This document shows positions 42,927-51,061 of a DNA stretch of 51,061 bases, piece after piece (position 1 is the stretch's first letter; the number at the start of each line of letters is the position of its first letter). The DNA comes from Bacteroidales bacterium (GTDB lineage: Bacteria; Bacteroidota; Bacteroidia; Bacteroidales; Tenuifilaceae). The DNA lies in contig JANYLA010000124.1 of the NCBI GenBank assembly GCA_025361485.1, positions 1-51,061 of the forward strand, in the 5' to 3' direction. The notes below the pieces were generated by a model. It was not told the DNA's origin. It searched no databases and saw nothing but the letters and a program-made list of their open reading frames with translations. Position numbers and translations under genes: made by a program.

Positions 42927-44014
42927 CTAAATGGTGTTGTTAGTGTTCAGATTAAGGGAGTAAAGGTTATTCATATTAAATTCATTTTGAAGATAATTAA
43001 TGACAGCAGCACTTTTTATTCCATTATCGCAATAAAAAACAAGCGGACAGTTAGAGGGTAAAATATCTATTTTTTGAGCAAGCTCTTAATATGGTATTGA
43101 GATAGAGTCAAAACCAATTGGTGTTTTTGAATAATCGCTTCTTAAATCAATAACTTTTATTTCTGGAAATTCTGCTTTTAACTTCAATAGTTCTTCCATA
43201 TCAATCTCATTAAGTTGACCATTGCTTGATAAGCATATCTCTTTATAATCGCCAAGAGATTTAATATCAGCCAATGCTGGATTACGTTCGAAAGAAATTA
43301 TCTGGGCAGAAAAGTTTAATGAGTCAAGAATAAACATCTTGCCAGATAACACGCCATCGAGTTCTAAAATAATTTTTAATACCTCCGTGGCTTGCATAGA
43401 ACCGATTATACCAGCCATTGACCCTAGAACACCAATTTCATCACAAGAAGGAACTTCCAATGGGTGAGGTGGTTGTGGATAAATACACCTTAACGTTGCC
43501 CCTTTCCTGTAATTCAAAACAATTATTTGACCTGAGAACCGTTCTACTGCACCATAAACTACAGGCTTGTTGAGAATAACTGCAACATAGTTAATGAGAT
43601 ACCTTGCAGCAAAATTATCGGTACAATCGATAAGAATATCATAATTCTTTGCAATCTCAAGAGCTGTGGATTTATCAAACTTATTAAAATAAGGGTAAAT
43701 CTGGACGAAAGGATTCAACTTATTAAGTTTGTTCTGGGCTGCCTTTGGCTTAGGGGTTTCTATATCATTTGAATCATATAACACCTGCCTATGAAGATTT
43801 GACTCATCAATCCAATCGTTATCAATTACCCCAATAGTTCCAACACCTGCCGCAGCTAGATATTGAAGGACAGGGCATCCTAAGGCACCTGCTCCAACAA
43901 CTAGAACAGAAGATGCTTTTAATTTTTTTGCCCCTCAATGCCTACCTTGGTTAAACGTAACTGTCTATCGTATCTTGCTTTCTCTCTCTCGCTTATTTCA
44001 ACTTCAAAAGTCAT
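42927..44014 (-). pseudogene. Decayed ThiF/MoeB-type adenylyltransferase with rhodanese domain
   Basis: The reading frame begins at ATG 44014 (MTFEVEISEREKARYDRQLRL) and breaks at a run of seven A near 43922-43928. One extra A would restore KLKASSVLVVGAGALGCPVLQYLAAAG, the ThiF nucleotide-binding motif. The main open part, 43086-43784, covers the adenylyltransferase and the start of the rhodanese domain (KVIDLRSDYSK). A TAA at 43086-43088 interrupts the frame. Past it the same frame continues with the active-site loop FYCDNGIKSAAV up to a stop at 42927. Two lesions suggest a pseudogene; sequencing error cannot be excluded. Confidence 0.75.
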
Positions 44015-44190
44015 AATAAAGGTTTATGGATTTAGGTAAAAAATAGCTGAATTATTTTCAAAAATATAGTTATACCTAGGGTAGTGCCTGATAAATTTAT
44101 CTTTAGCGTTGCATATTCTTTATTGTGCCTAAACTAGGCAAAATCTAACTGGACGAAGTCTCGTTTGTTATGTATTGTGAAATTGTATTT

Positions 44191-44655
44191 TTATTTTTTT
44201 GCCGAAAGGCTGTCTATGGTCTGCTGTGTCCATTTAATTAAAAATAACCTTTCATCTTTACTTAGATTTGCTTGCTTATGCATCAATTTGTATGAGGACA
44301 AGGGCATAATATCGTCTCTAATGCTATTGGCAATGCCATTGAGTTTGCTTAACTGTTTTCTTGGCGAATAGTTGCCGAACTCACTAAAATTTAACTCTTC
44401 CTTGCCTTCTTTTATGTGATTAGCCATCATCCAACTAATTGGTTGAATATTTGAATACCAAGGATAGTTCGTATTGTTGCTATGACAATCGTAACAGGTT
44501 GTTCTCAAGATAGACTTCACGCTATCAGGAACATTTACTATTCTTAAAATATCAACTTCCGAAACTTGAGTGTTTTTGTTATGGCTAGGCTGCACAAATT
44601 GAATGACAATAAATGCAATGCCAATCCCTAACAGTATTTTCCTTGTGTGGCTCAT
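44191..44655 (-). CDS. Haem-binding-domain protein (CxxCH)
   Basis: The 154-residue protein has an N-terminal membrane segment or signal and a single c-type haem site CYDCH (C54, C57, H58), followed by SNNTNYPWYSNIQPISWMMANHIKEGKEELNFSEF. This WYxxIxPxSWxMxxHIxxG pattern is typical of the small haem-binding domain family (PF14376). It is likely periplasmic. It starts 2 bases after the DUF3347 stop and is in the Cus-like cluster, perhaps for redox handling of copper. Confidence 0.85.
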   Translation of the reverse strand: MSHTRKILLGIGIAFIVIQFVQPSHNKNTQVSEVDILRIVNVPDSVKSILRTTCYDCHSNNTNYPWYSNIQPISWMMANHIKEGKEELNFSEFGNYSPRKQLSKLNGIANSIRDDIMPLSSYKLMHKQANLSKDERLFLIKWTQQTIDSLSAKK

Positions 44656-44657
44656 GG

Positions 44658-45245
44658 CTATTTTATTTCTTCTTCTAGTGTACCACTATTAGACATTGCT
44701 TTACCCATATATGGATTTTTAATCTCCTTAGTTTCATTTAACCAAAAAGCACCTTTCCCATTATTATACATAGAATCAGAATATTTATATAAAACCTGCT
44801 TACTCCCAAACGTTTTTACTAAATCGTACATATCCTTGCTTAATATCTCAAAATGTTCTCGTTGGTGTTCAAGTTTATCGGCATTTTTACCAATGTGTTC
44901 AGCCATTTCTTTAGCATCGCTATAAATATCTTCCCATACCTTTCTTTTGTCAGAAGGTAATGAGGTTATGTCTATTTTAGCTATTGATTCAACAAAAGCA
45001 TTACCTCCATTTGCTGCTTCAGTTCCATTATCGCTTGCTAAACCATTTTTAATTTGCAAGTATTGATTTACAATTTCTTCAATTGAAAATGTGGTCATAG
45101 CATCCGATGCTGTAGATGTATTTACACTATTTGTTTCTGAGAGAACTTGCTTCTCACCACTCTTGTTCTGGTTCTCTGATGGTTTGTTTCTATTACAAGC
45201 AAACAAAGCGATGGCGACTATTGCCAAAAAAACTATTTTTTTCAT
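44658..45245 (-). CDS. DUF3347-family lipoprotein lacking the usual Cys
   Basis: The 195-residue protein has a lipobox (AIALFAC, Cys at about residue 17) and a DUF3347 domain (IEEIVNQYLQIKNGLASDNGTEAANGGNAFVESI ... NNGKGAFWLNETKEIKNPYMGKAM). DUF3347 usually has a Cys in the Y-C-P-M segment and another in the final CG. Here these read YSDSMYNN and MSNSG, so both Cys are missing while the Met are kept. It may bind copper through Met or have lost metal binding. It is in the Cus-like operon, before the haem-binding gene. Confidence 0.83.
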   Translation of the reverse strand: MKKIVFLAIVAIALFACNRNKPSENQNKSGEKQVLSETNSVNTSTASDAMTTFSIEEIVNQYLQIKNGLASDNGTEAANGGNAFVESIAKIDITSLPSDKRKVWEDIYSDAKEMAEHIGKNADKLEHQREHFEILSKDMYDLVKTFGSKQVLYKYSDSMYNNGKGAFWLNETKEIKNPYMGKAMSNSGTLEEEIK

Positions 45246-45347
45246 CTTAGTACTCTTTTAGTTTGTGAATGCAAATCATATAGGGTTCATAACCGTATTG
45301 TTAACAGTGTGTCTCAGTATGCATTTCTATTCTTTGTCAAGTAACAC

Positions 45348-46961
45348 TTATTTTCTATATTTACAACATTCTGGTAAAGCATTATAAGAATCAATACTTG
45401 CTTTGTACTTCTCTGTATCGTGTCCAACCTTAGCAATCGCTTTTTGGATATCATCTAGGTTCGTTTCTTTGCTGTCAAACTCAACATGAATCTGCTTTGT
45501 TTTATCATCCCAAACAGCACCTGAAACACCTATTATTGATTTTGCTGCAGTTTCGATTCGTTCTTTGCACATTTCACAATTTCCAGAAACCATAAATGAG
45601 GCGTGTTGAATGGATTCAGATGAAGAGCTATTCGACATATCCATTCCCGACATGCTCTCATCCGCTTTAGATTTTGATTCATTCGTCATATCCATTCCAG
45701 GCATTGTATTGGTTTCGCCTCCCTTTGGATTCATCATGCTTGGTTTCCCCTCAAGTTGGGCTGCAGCGTCAATACTGAAAGTTCCTTGAGTAACTATCTC
45801 TTCACCCACGTTTAGCCCGTTTAATACAACATAACTATTACCTAGGTACGGCCCAAGTTCAATTTCACGAATTTTGAAAACAGGTTCGTCAGAATTTTTT
45901 TGCTTTACATAAACGATGGAGCGTTTTCCAGTCCAAAGTACTGCGGAGCGAGGAATTATTAAGCTATTCTGATATTCTCTAAGATTTGCATTTAGAATTC
46001 CTGTTACAAACATTTCGGGTTTTAGTTTTCCTGATTGATTGCTAATTTCAACCCTAATCTTTGAAATTCGAGTACTTGGGTTTATTACTGGATCTACAAA
46101 AATAATGTTGCCCGAAAAGTTTTCACCAGGTATAGCCTGAACTGTAAAGTTGATTTTATCACCAATACTAACAAAAGGTAAGTCGCTTTCGTAGGCATCA
46201 AACATTATCCAAACATTCGAAAGGTCAGCAATATCGTATAAAACAGAGCCTTGCGAGATATAATCGCCGTTATTGATACGCCTTGAGGTTACAATTCCGG
46301 TAGAATTCGATATGACATCAAAATTATTTTGAATTTTCTCTGAATTTTCAATATTAGCAATCTGATAATCAGTTAATTTCCACTGATGTAATTTTTCTTT
46401 TGCAGCATCGTATATCTCAGGTTGAGTTTGTTTGGTTTTTAGTGCTTCAAGGAGTTCCTGTTGTGCAGTAATTAGTTCAGGCGAATATATGACAGCAAGC
46501 GTTTGACCTTTATGTACAAGTTCGCCAGTAAAGTTTACCATTAACTTTTCTATTCGACCAGGAATATGAGCAACCTGACTTTGAAGTAAACGTTCATCGG
46601 CTTGTATTTTACCGTAAAGCCGCAATTCTTTAATTGGTTTTTGGTGTGCCACAACCGATGTCGACACATTTGCAAGTGCTATTGCCTCTTGGGTTAAATG
46701 AATTGCATCGGGGTCAACCGGTGAACTACTTTGGCTGAGTGGAATTAAATCCATCCCGCAAATAGGGCATTTACCAGGTTCCGGCATGCGAATTTGAGGA
46801 TGCATAGCACATGTCCATATTGTTGTCTTGCTCTCCTGAATGACTAATCGCGGTTTAACCTCAACTTTATTTGAGGAATGAAATATCAACCAGCCCAAGA
46901 AGAGTCCCGCTAAAGCGAAAAGGCTATATCTGAAGTAATTGTTTGAAAATATGTTTTTCAT
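45348..46961 (-). CDS. CusB-like RND efflux adaptor with N- and C-terminal metal domains
   Basis: The 537-residue membrane-fusion protein has an N-terminal anchor and a heavy-metal-binding domain (TCAMHPQIRMPEPGKCPICGMDL; C51, C65, C68). The lipoyl/barrel adaptor core spans about residues 110-405. A Met-rich linker (GMDM repeats, 415-450) is followed by a C-terminal HMA domain with C462 and C465 in GNCEMC and a terminal PECC (C532, C533). Having both a CxxC N-terminal and an HMA C-terminal is common in Bacteroidota CusB. It connects CusA and CusC. Its 3' end is duplicated at 42638-42907. Confidence 0.92.
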   Translation of the reverse strand: MKNIFSNNYFRYSLFALAGLFLGWLIFHSSNKVEVKPRLVIQESKTTIWTCAMHPQIRMPEPGKCPICGMDLIPLSQSSSPVDPDAIHLTQEAIALANVSTSVVAHQKPIKELRLYGKIQADERLLQSQVAHIPGRIEKLMVNFTGELVHKGQTLAVIYSPELITAQQELLEALKTKQTQPEIYDAAKEKLHQWKLTDYQIANIENSEKIQNNFDVISNSTGIVTSRRINNGDYISQGSVLYDIADLSNVWIMFDAYESDLPFVSIGDKINFTVQAIPGENFSGNIIFVDPVINPSTRISKIRVEISNQSGKLKPEMFVTGILNANLREYQNSLIIPRSAVLWTGKRSIVYVKQKNSDEPVFKIREIELGPYLGNSYVVLNGLNVGEEIVTQGTFSIDAAAQLEGKPSMMNPKGGETNTMPGMDMTNESKSKADESMSGMDMSNSSSSESIQHASFMVSGNCEMCKERIETAAKSIIGVSGAVWDDKTKQIHVEFDSKETNLDDIQKAIAKVGHDTEKYKASIDSYNALPECCKYRK

Positions 46962-46980
46962 AGTATGAATTTTATCGTGG

Positions 46981-48402
46981 TTACTGAATTTGATAATGCG
47001 CCATCAATCGTTTTAACCATGCAACTGCTGTGTTATAATCGGTTAATGCTTCAATATGTTTAAACTCATAGCTGAGCGTTTGTTGACGAATCTGTAAAAT
47101 ATCTGTTAAGCTTGAGCCTGACGCTGAATAGCTTTTAATGGTAATATCTAGAGACTTTTTTGCCAATTGACTTTGATTGCTATAAAGTTTAATACGACGT
47201 TGGGCATCTTGGTATAATTGCAAGGCTTGATAATACTCCGTTTGTAACAAATTCGCTGTGGCTTTGTATCCATTCTCAGTGGCAACTTTCATGAGTTCGG
47301 TTTCGGTTTGCATTGCATTATATTTCTTCCTATAAATTGGTAAGGTAACCGTTATCATGGGCATAATCATATCCTTACCATTCATCGATGAGGTTGACAT
47401 TGGGTTTTTATTGATAAGAGAATAGTTCAATCCCAAACCAATCATTGGATATCCCATACGTTTAACCATTTTCTTACGTGCTTCAATTGATTGCTTTTCG
47501 TATTCTAACATTCCAAGCATTGGATTATTGGCAAGCATGCTATCGGATACAGCCAAAAGAGGAATTGATAAAGTGTCAGATGCTAAAACTTCAGGTAACG
47601 AGACTGTTGAATTTACAGGTCTATTTAGGTAACTGTTAAACCTAGCAGTAATGGTATTTTGTTGATTTTTCAATAATTCAATATTGTTTTCAAGATCTCC
47701 AATTTCAATTTGAATCCGATATAAATCAACCAACCCAGAACCTCCAGAAGATGAACCCATAGTACTACTTTGCATTGAAGAAGATGGAGCGGATGCTGCA
47801 CCTGAAACATCACCTGAATTGTTACTCATGCTTTGCATTCCTGATGTGCTAGTAGAAATACCTTGAGAATTATCTTTAGTTAAATTAATACTTGATAAAG
47901 AACTATTACCACCTGCTGGTGCTGCTTTAAATCTTACCAATGATATTCTTTCTATGGTATGCAGAATCTCAATGTTTCTTTCAGATATTTGAATATCCTG
48001 TTGAACTTTGTACAACTCATACCAAGTGCGCTGCACATCATAAAAAACTTGCAGTTTGACATCACGAAACAATTCGTATTTGGCTTTTGCCATCAAACTC
48101 ATTTCATCTTTAGCATTCTTAAGCACACCAAACCAAGGGAACATCTGCATCAATCGAATATCGGCAACCTGATTACCGCCTATCAACTCCATTGGGCTAA
48201 GGAAAACTCCTAGACTTAGTTCAGGGTCAGGTAAGCTGCCTACCTGCGGCACTTTTTGTAATGCAGCCTGATACTCATTAAATTTCTGCAAAACGGTTGG
48301 GTTATTCTTGGCGGCTATTTCAAGATAATTGAGCAATGAATCCTGCGCAAACGCAGAAAAACTGATCAGAAATAATGTAATGTATAAATAAAGTGTTTTC
48401 AT
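46981..48402 (-). CDS. TolC/CusC-like outer-membrane efflux protein
   Basis: The 473-residue protein has a signal peptide (ends SAFAQ) and two outer-membrane efflux protein repeats with long helices (about residues 35-130 and 240-470). A Ser/Gly/Met-rich insertion (about residues 165-225, SSSMQSSTMGSSSGGS) is typical of Bacteroidota metal-efflux TolC homologues. It forms the outer-membrane channel for the Cus-like pump. It lies 19 bases before the CusB start. Confidence 0.9.
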   Translation of the reverse strand: MKTLYLYITLFLISFSAFAQDSLLNYLEIAAKNNPTVLQKFNEYQAALQKVPQVGSLPDPELSLGVFLSPMELIGGNQVADIRLMQMFPWFGVLKNAKDEMSLMAKAKYELFRDVKLQVFYDVQRTWYELYKVQQDIQISERNIEILHTIERISLVRFKAAPAGGNSSLSSINLTKDNSQGISTSTSGMQSMSNNSGDVSGAASAPSSSMQSSTMGSSSGGSGLVDLYRIQIEIGDLENNIELLKNQQNTITARFNSYLNRPVNSTVSLPEVLASDTLSIPLLAVSDSMLANNPMLGMLEYEKQSIEARKKMVKRMGYPMIGLGLNYSLINKNPMSTSSMNGKDMIMPMITVTLPIYRKKYNAMQTETELMKVATENGYKATANLLQTEYYQALQLYQDAQRRIKLYSNQSQLAKKSLDITIKSYSASGSSLTDILQIRQQTLSYEFKHIEALTDYNTAVAWLKRLMAHYQIQ

Positions 48403-48452
48403 ATTTTCTCTTTTTGAAAGCGAAGCCTCTAAGACGCAATGAATTATTAGAA

Positions 48453-51061
48453 TTAGCTTAGCGCCTTTGTGTCTTTGCGTTTAATAATATTTTCTCTCCA
48501 CATTGCTTGAAACATTGGAACTACAAAAACGGTCATTACTTGAATAACCATACCCCCGAATGTAGGTATTGCCATTGGAACCATTATATCTGCCCCTTTA
48601 CCTGTTGATGTCAGAATTGGTAATAGTGCAATAACGGCTACAGCAGTTGTCATCATTGCCGGACGGACACGTTTACTCCCGGCTATAACCACTGCTTCTC
48701 GAACTTCTTGAACTGTTTTAGGATGCTTTTGCTCGAATACCTGATGGATGTAAGTACCCATAATTACCCCATCGTTGGTAGCAATACCAAACAGGGCAAT
48801 GAATCCTACCCAGACCGCCACACTCAAGTTTATAGGATGCATTTGGAACAGATCACGTAGATTTATTCCTGCAACAGCAAAGTTCATAAACCAATCCTGT
48901 CCGTATAGCCAAATCATTATAAAACCTCCAGCGAAAGCAACAAATACTCCCGAGAAATGAATGAACGATGCTGTAACCGTTTTGAATTGGAAATACAATA
49001 AAAGAAATATCAGTATAAGGCTTATTGGGATAACAATAGCCAACCTTTTAGTTGCTCGTAATTGCTGTTCATAGTTTCCTGCAAATTTGTAGGATATACC
49101 AGCCTGAAGTTTTACTTCACCAGAATCTATCTTTTTCTTTAAAATTTTAGCCGCTTCTTCAACAACGTCAACCTCGGCTTTGCCCTCCACTTTATCGAAA
49201 ATAACATAACCAACAAGGAATGTATTTTCACTTCGAATCATCTGAGCACCCCTTGTATAATCAATATCAGCAATTTCACTTAATGGTATTTGAACGCCAT
49301 TCATTGCTGGAATAAGGATGCGCTTCATATCCTCTGGATTATCCCTTAGCTCACGAGCATACCGCACACGCATTGGGAATCGCTCACGTCCTTCAACAGA
49401 GCTGCTAAGTGACATTCCACCAACGGCTACTTGAAGAATTTCCTGAACCGTGCTTACGGTCATACCGTATCGAGCCATTGCTTCGCGGTTGAGTTTTATC
49501 TCGATGTACGGCGCACCAACGGCACGGTCGTAAAACACTGAAGAGGGCTTAACCGATGGGACATCCTTCAATGCTTGCTCAAAAATCATCCCTGCTTTTT
49601 CTATTGATTCCAAATCGGGACCATACACTTTCAAACCCATTGGAGCACGCATTCCTGTTGAAAGCATCACTAATCGAGTTTCAATAGGTTGTAGTTTAGG
49701 TGCAGAGGTTAAACCTGGAATATTGGTAACTTTCACAATCTCGTTCCAAATGTCCAATGGCTTCTTAATTTGTGGCCTCCATTGTCGGAAATATTCTCCG
49801 TTTGGTTCTTGGATAAGGCTATCGGCGGGAACTATTTTAAAAGTCTCTTTTTCAGGATTGTACTTTGTTCCATTTTTTAAAATATAATTACCATTTTTAT
49901 CAACCTTAAACTGCATTCGGTGACCATTTTCATCCAAGATATATTCCGACCTATAGTTAATGGTATTTTCGAACATCTGAACAGGTGCTGGGTCAAGGGC
50001 AGAATTTACACGTCCCCATTTACCAACAGCAACTTCCACTTCAGGAATAGCCGATAAGCGTTTATCTAATATTTCGATGTACTCTAAATTCTTTTCAATG
50101 CTCGAATGGGGCATACTTGTTGGCATTAGCAGGAACGAACCCTCATTGAGCGATGGCATAAACTCTTTACCAGTACCAGGGAATATTTTAATCGCTCCTT
50201 CCCAAACCGATGTTTGTCTGATACTATGCCAGCCAATTTTTTCAAATCCACTTGCTACACTTCCAAATATCTTATCGAAGCCTTGCCATACTAAAAGACC
50301 AAAGAATAGAGTGAAAGCAGGGAGTAATAGGAATTTCCATTTATTGCGTAAACCCCAGTTGAGAATTGGAACGTAGAAATGCACCATCAACATTAAGAGT
50401 ATAAGAATTACTGATATAATTCCAGTAACAAATAGGTAATTTATCAATATGCTATTGTGTGCACCCAATGGCAGCCACTCTATTGTGAGGTAATAAGTAG
50501 CAACAAGAACTGTTATAGCAATGTTGATATAATTTGTGAACTCCTTACGTTTTTCATGCCAACGATATTCCATTAGATTGTTTATTCCAAGAGCAATTAG
50601 CGCTAATGCAGGCCAAGTTTGCCAAAGAATAACAAATACAATTCCCGCTGCAATTATGCAGCCATTTAAAACTTTACGAATTTTCTTTGTATCAATTCGT
50701 ATATTAAAGAAGATATGCACCAATGTAGGCAGCACAACAATTCCTAGAATAAATGCTGATATTAAAGCAAATGTTTTTGTAAAAGCCAATGGATGAAATA
50801 GTTTTCCTTCGGCTGCTTGCATTGCAAATACAGGAAGAAAACTCACAATGGTTGTTGCAATCGAAGTTACTACTGCATCTCTTACCTCAGTTGTTGCCTG
50901 ATATATAACCGACATTAGCTGTTTGCCTCGTATTCCATGATTTTCGGGCATCTCCAAGTGCCTCAGAATATTTTCCACATCAACAATTCCAATGTCGACC
51001 ATTACACCAATGGCAATAGCAATACCGGATAAGGCCACAATATTGGCTTCGACCCCGAAAG
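48453..51061 (-). CDS. CusA-like heavy-metal RND permease (5' end cut by window)
   Basis: The frame is open to the window edge (51061), so the N-terminus lies outside. The visible 869 residues include FGVEANIVALSGIAIAIGVMVDIGIVDVENI (positions 51061-50940), the TM4 signature of the HME-RND family, and a second half with GTYIHQVFEQKHPKTV and RVRPAMMTTAVAVIALLP. An added segment with extra helices (about 50400-50700) is usual for Bacteroidota CusA. It exports Cu(I)/Ag(I) or related metals by proton antiport. The last nine residues are encoded by an intergenic repeat of the cgcaaagacacaaagg type. Confidence 0.93.
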   Translation of the reverse strand, partial: FGVEANIVALSGIAIAIGVMVDIGIVDVENILRHLEMPENHGIRGKQLMSVIYQATTEVRDAVVTSIATTIVSFLPVFAMQAAEGKLFHPLAFTKTFALISAFILGIVVLPTLVHIFFNIRIDTKKIRKVLNGCIIAAGIVFVILWQTWPALALIALGINNLMEYRWHEKRKEFTNYINIAITVLVATYYLTIEWLPLGAHNSILINYLFVTGIISVILILLMLMVHFYVPILNWGLRNKWKFLLLPAFTLFFGLLVWQGFDKIFGSVASGFEKIGWHSIRQTSVWEGAIKIFPGTGKEFMPSLNEGSFLLMPTSMPHSSIEKNLEYIEILDKRLSAIPEVEVAVGKWGRVNSALDPAPVQMFENTINYRSEYILDENGHRMQFKVDKNGNYILKNGTKYNPEKETFKIVPADSLIQEPNGEYFRQWRPQIKKPLDIWNEIVKVTNIPGLTSAPKLQPIETRLVMLSTGMRAPMGLKVYGPDLESIEKAGMIFEQALKDVPSVKPSSVFYDRAVGAPYIEIKLNREAMARYGMTVSTVQEILQVAVGGMSLSSSVEGRERFPMRVRYARELRDNPEDMKRILIPAMNGVQIPLSEIADIDYTRGAQMIRSENTFLVGYVIFDKVEGKAEVDVVEEAAKILKKKIDSGEVKLQAGISYKFAGNYEQQLRATKRLAIVIPISLILIFLLLYFQFKTVTASFIHFSGVFVAFAGGFIMIWLYGQDWFMNFAVAGINLRDLFQMHPINLSVAVWVGFIALFGIATNDGVIMGTYIHQVFEQKHPKTVQEVREAVVIAGSKRVRPAMMTTAVAVIALLPILTSTGKGADIMVPMAIPTFGGMVIQVMTVFVVPMFQAMWRENIIKRKDTKALS
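48458..48483. repeat. Repeat of the cgcaaagacacaaaggcgc type at the CusA 3' end
   Basis: The sequence TTAGCGCCTTTGTGTCTTTG, with GCGTTT after it, is the reverse complement of the repeat core; a degenerate partner occurs at 48418-48440 (GCGAAGCCTCTAAGACGCAA). It encodes the final residues KRKDTKALS of CusA. It is related to the elements at 17795, 30345 and 40587. Confidence 0.6.

Noticed and set aside
44115-44145. Terminator GCCTAAACTAGGC after the haem-binding gene
   Set aside because: The stem is only 5 bp and no T-run follows on the minus strand.

Overview
The window is AT-rich DNA from a Bacteroidota bacterium, most likely an environmental, oxygen-limited member of the Bacteroidales or a neighbouring order. 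The evidence is: the Bacteroidota -7 promoter element (TAnnTTTG) recurs upstream of many genes; Shine-Dalgarno sites are weak; ribosomal protein S1 has a long Lys/Glu-rich tail; SiaB/SiaC-type and DUF6132 proteins are present; and there is a membrane-linked heterodisulfide-reductase-like operon. No rRNA, tRNA or CRISPR array was seen.

Layout. (1) 1-132 is the 3' end of an IS30-type transposase. (2) 186-9693 is a plus-strand housekeeping block: rpsA, a STAS protein, ribonuclease Z, guaA, an S41 protease, a DEAD-box helicase and a THUMP RNA methyltransferase. (3) 9804-10810 holds a SiaB-like/SiaC-like signalling pair. (4) 10888-15396 (minus) holds a TerB/FHA-like/ABC-2 fusion transporter with two exported partners. 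(5) 15633-22628 holds a DPP IV peptidase, a MATE exporter, a VOC protein, a TPR protein and a monofunctional transglycosylase.

(6) 22796-32183 is the most unusual region, a thiol and sulfur island. A Crp/Fnr-type regulator (26459-27154) sits among two minus-strand gene groups. One runs from a thioredoxin-like protein through a membrane thioredoxin, a rhodanese-thioredoxin fusion and a DUF6132-DUF2892 membrane protein, perhaps to ChrA. The other runs from DUF6132 through an ArsM-like methyltransferase, a thioredoxin lipoprotein, a 32-residue three-cysteine peptide, a radical SAM/SPASM enzyme and a thioredoxin-thioredoxin reductase fusion to DUF302. Both promoters carry the same approximately 70-bp upstream element (79% identical, ungapped), so the two groups look like one regulon. 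The peptide plus the SPASM enzyme is a candidate undescribed RiPP system embedded in a thiol/persulfide or metalloid response.

(7) 32271-38532 (minus) is an HdrC-HdrB-HdrA/QmoA-FeS-HdrED-like electron-transfer operon ending in a PLP gamma-family C-S lyase. (8) 38922-42349 holds a nucleoid-associated protein, a short SSB, a zinc-finger protein and a glycosyltransferase. (9) 42392-51061 (minus) is a copper/heavy-metal efflux locus: CusA-like (cut by the window edge), CusC-like, CusB-like, a DUF3347 protein, a haem-binding protein, a decayed ThiF/MoeB-rhodanese gene, a broken HMA fragment and a small HMA chaperone.

Four intergenic loci carry related inverted repeats of the 'ACCACGGAGACAC' or 'cgcaaagacacaaaggcgc' type. 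At least two of them have been drawn into coding sequence (the MATE start and the CusA C-terminus).
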